Shown here in pieces: positions 4,820 to 6,302 of a stretch of DNA of 6,302 nucleotides. How positions within the stretch are numbered: the first letter of the stretch is position 1; every line of letters starts with the position of its first letter. The position numbers and the translations under genes were made by a program. Under the pieces are notes generated by a model, which was not told where the DNA came from, searched no databases, and worked only from the letters and a program-made list of their open reading frames with translations. This stretch comes from Desulfomicrobiaceae bacterium (lineage in GTDB: Bacteria > Desulfobacterota > Desulfovibrionia > Desulfovibrionales > Desulfomicrobiaceae): positions 1 to 6,302 of the forward strand of contig DPEO01000152.1 in assembly GCA_003530935.1 (NCBI GenBank). The letters are read 5' to 3'.

Positions 4820-6121
4820 TTAGGCGCTGCGGAGATCCAGGATGCGTTTGGCCTTGCCTTCGGAGCGCTCGATGCTGCGCGGCTCCGACAGGGTCACTTT
4901 GGCGGTGACGCCGAGAAACTCTTTGATGTTTTTTTGTATCCTGGCCTCGATGCGCTGTAAATGCTTGATCTCGTCGGAGAAGAGCGTCTCGTCCACTTCC
5001 ACCTTCACCTCCAGGGTGTCGAGGCTGCCTTCCCGGCGCAGGATGAGCTGATAATGCGGGGTGATGCCCTGGGTTTCCAGGAGGATGGCTTCGATCTGCT
5101 GCGGGAAGACATTGACCCCGCGGATGATGAGCATGTCGTCGGAGCGGCCCTGGATGCGTCCCATGCGGCGGTGGGTGCGGCCGCATTTGCACGGGATGGC
5201 GTTGATCTGGGTGATGTCCCGGGTGCGGTAGCGGATGAGGGGTTGCGCCTCTTTGGTGAGGGTGGTGATGACCAACTCGCCGGTTTCCCCTTTCGGCAGC
5301 ACCTCGCCGGTTTTGGGGTCAATGATCTCCATGAGGAAATGGTCTTCCCAGAGGTGCAGCCCGTCCTGGGCCTCGCGGCATTCCATGGCCACGCCGGGGC
5401 CCATGATTTCCGACAGGCCGTAGATGTCCAGGGCCTTGATGCGCAGCTTGGATTCGATTTCCGCCCGCATCTTTTCGCTCCAGGGCTCCGCCCCGAAGAT
5501 GCCGGTATGCAGTTTGAGGTCCGCCACGTCGATACCGGACTCCACAATGGTTTCGTAGAGGTACATGGCGTAGGACGGCGTACTGCACAGCACCGTGGCG
5601 CCGAAGTCGCGCAGCAGCATCACCTGACGCCGGGTGCCGCCGCCGGAAATGGGAATGATGGTGGCCCCCAGGCGTTCCACCCCGTAGTGCATGCCCAATC
5701 CGCCGGTGAAGAGGCCGTAGCCGTAGGCGTTGTGGACGATGTCCTGGCGGCTGCCTCCGGCGCACATGAAGGAGCGGGCCATGAGGTCCGCCCAGTTGTG
5801 CACGTCCCGGGCGGTATAGCCCACCACCGTGGCCTTGCCGGTGGTACCCGAGGAGGCATGCACCCGCACCACGTTGTCGCGGGGCACGGCAAAGAGGCCA
5901 AAGGGATAATTGTTGCGCAGATCCTGCTTCTCCGTAAAGGGCAGGTGCCGCACGTCGGCAAGGGTGCGGATGTGCTCGGGCCGCACCCCGAGTTCATCGA
6001 ATTTTTTACGGTAGAAGGGGACATTGTAGTACACTTTGTCCACCAATTGGCGCAGGCGTCGAAGCTGGAGGGCTTCCAGTTCGTCGCGGGGCAAGGTCTC
6101 TTGCGATACATCGTAGAGCAT
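4820..6121 (-). CDS. paaK: Phenylacetate-CoA ligase
   Basis: This adenylate-forming enzyme joins phenylacetate (or a related aryl acid) to CoA, using ATP and releasing AMP and pyrophosphate, in the cytoplasm. At 433 residues it matches the usual PaaK length. Motifs in order: P-loop SSGTTGK (90-96); the A5-type YGLSE (234-238); RYRTRD (297-302), whose Asp302 should bind ribose; the hinge region GRSDDM (325-330); and the C-terminal EGKAKR (421-426) with the candidate catalytic lysine. The PCKCGRTHRR segment near 310-319 is also typical of the family. The start at 6121 has AAGGAGG (6127-6133, minus strand) five bases upstream. It heads a likely two-gene operon with the ACT protein. With no phenylacetyl-CoA epoxidase genes in view and an anaerobe-like context, I infer a role in reversible arylacetate activation linked to aromatic amino acid fermentation, not the aerobic paa route. 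Confidence 0.95.
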   Translation of the reverse strand: MLYDVSQETLPRDELEALQLRRLRQLVDKVYYNVPFYRKKFDELGVRPEHIRTLADVRHLPFTEKQDLRNNYPFGLFAVPRDNVVRVHASSGTTGKATVVGYTARDVHNWADLMARSFMCAGGSRQDIVHNAYGYGLFTGGLGMHYGVERLGATIIPISGGGTRRQVMLLRDFGATVLCSTPSYAMYLYETIVESGIDVADLKLHTGIFGAEPWSEKMRAEIESKLRIKALDIYGLSEIMGPGVAMECREAQDGLHLWEDHFLMEIIDPKTGEVLPKGETGELVITTLTKEAQPLIRYRTRDITQINAIPCKCGRTHRRMGRIQGRSDDMLIIRGVNVFPQQIEAILLETQGITPHYQLILRREGSLDTLEVKVEVDETLFSDEIKHLQRIEARIQKNIKEFLGVTAKVTLSEPRSIERSEGKAKRILDLRSA

Positions 6122-6146
6122 GGGGTCCTCCTTGAAGGCAGTGGAC

Positions 6147-6163
6147 GCGCCCTTCTGGGGCGC
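6147..6163. repeat. Small hairpin in the paaK leader
   Basis: GCGCCC (6147-6152) and GGGCGC (6158-6163) flank a five-base loop, 26 to 42 bases before the paaK start. The stem is only 6 bp and no T-run follows. It could be a leader structure or chance in GC-rich DNA. Confidence 0.3.
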
Positions 6164-6192
6164 TTGAGGTATTGAGACGGGGTGCCCTGTCC

Positions 6193-6218
6193 TTGAACAA
6201 TCGATTATTGTTCGTCAA
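6193..6218. repeat. AT-rich inverted repeat upstream of paaK, possible operator
   Basis: TTGAACAAT (6193-6201) and ATTGTTCGTCAA (6207-6218) form an inverted repeat around CGATT, with one extra G in the right arm. The core arms are GAACAAT/ATTGTTC. It is AT-rich against a GC-rich background and lies 72 to 97 bases before paaK, a fair place for a regulator site. The last base coincides with the first adapter base, so the outer arm is uncertain. Confidence 0.4.
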
Positions 6219-6302
6219 GATCGGAAGAGAGTTGTGGAGGGAAAGAGTATAGGTCGCGGTGTTAGAACGCACATTAACACTTAGAGCTCAGAGAAGTCAC
6301 TG
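6218..6302. other. Sequencing-adapter contamination at contig end (Illumina TruSeq-like)
   Basis: From 6218 the sequence reads AGATCGGAAGAG, the universal start of Illumina TruSeq adapter read-through, and keeps matching that adapter to about 6261. By hand alignment 38 of 44 positions agree. The minus-strand translation contains TLSLHNSLPI, nearly the TLSLHDALPI peptide known from adapter-contaminated protein entries. The tail 6262-6302 is more degenerate; AGTCAC at 6295-6300 recalls the end of the index adapter just before the barcode, but that is weak. The mismatches suggest low-quality read ends carried into the assembly. Nothing here should be annotated as biology. Confidence 0.93.

Noticed and set aside
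4961..6175. Long plus-strand open frame of about 404 codons
   Set aside because: It lies antisense to paaK, is rich in His, Gly and Val without domain logic, and arises from GC-biased third positions of the real gene.
6006..6272. Minus-strand open frame spanning the right end
   Set aside because: It runs from adapter sequence into an alternative frame of paaK; its start region encodes the adapter peptide.

Overview
The window is about 6.3 kb of GC-rich, gene-dense bacterial DNA. It carries eight protein-coding genes, no RNA genes, no CRISPR array and no insertion sequence. It looks like a Gram-negative, probably anaerobic organism, and a sulfate-reducer-like deltaproteobacterium (Desulfovibrionales type) is my best guess. 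That rests on gene content: a phenylacetate-CoA ligase paired with an ACT-domain gene, a short FMN-dependent 2-hydroxyacid dehydrogenase with an N-terminal cysteine cluster, and type II/IV pilin-like proteins. The taxonomic placement is inference, not proof.

Layout. Positions 1-1758 (minus strand) form a tightly packed unit: a beta-class carbonic anhydrase (can), then two related pseudopilin-like proteins, the second running off the left edge. Both junctions are 4-bp ATGA overlaps, so translation is probably coupled. Divergent from it, at 1923-2246 (+), is a small single-domain PilZ protein, a predicted cyclic-di-GMP receptor. Positions 2275-3947 (minus) hold a two-gene operon: a GntR/FCD-family repressor followed, again with an ATGA overlap, by an FMN-dependent alpha-hydroxy-acid dehydrogenase. 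A perfect 15-bp palindrome fitting the FadR/LldR-type operator lies on the start codon of the regulator. It suggests autoregulation of this pair, perhaps in response to a 2-hydroxyacid. A 100-residue protein of unknown function diverges at 4015-4317 (+). A strong inverted repeat separates it from the last unit, paaK and a tandem-ACT protein (6121 down to 4369, minus). That unit probably activates phenylacetate or a related aryl acid during aromatic amino acid metabolism, with the ACT protein as a likely small-molecule sensor.

The right end is not genomic. From about 6218 to 6302 the sequence is a degraded copy of an Illumina TruSeq adapter, so the window ends at a contig edge with untrimmed adapter. 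The last believable genomic bases are about 6217, and what lies upstream of paaK is unknown.

I found no clear novel defence or mobile system. The most interesting biology is the coupling of carbonic anhydrase to pseudopilin genes, the operator sitting on a start codon, and the cysteine-rich N-terminus of the FMN enzyme.
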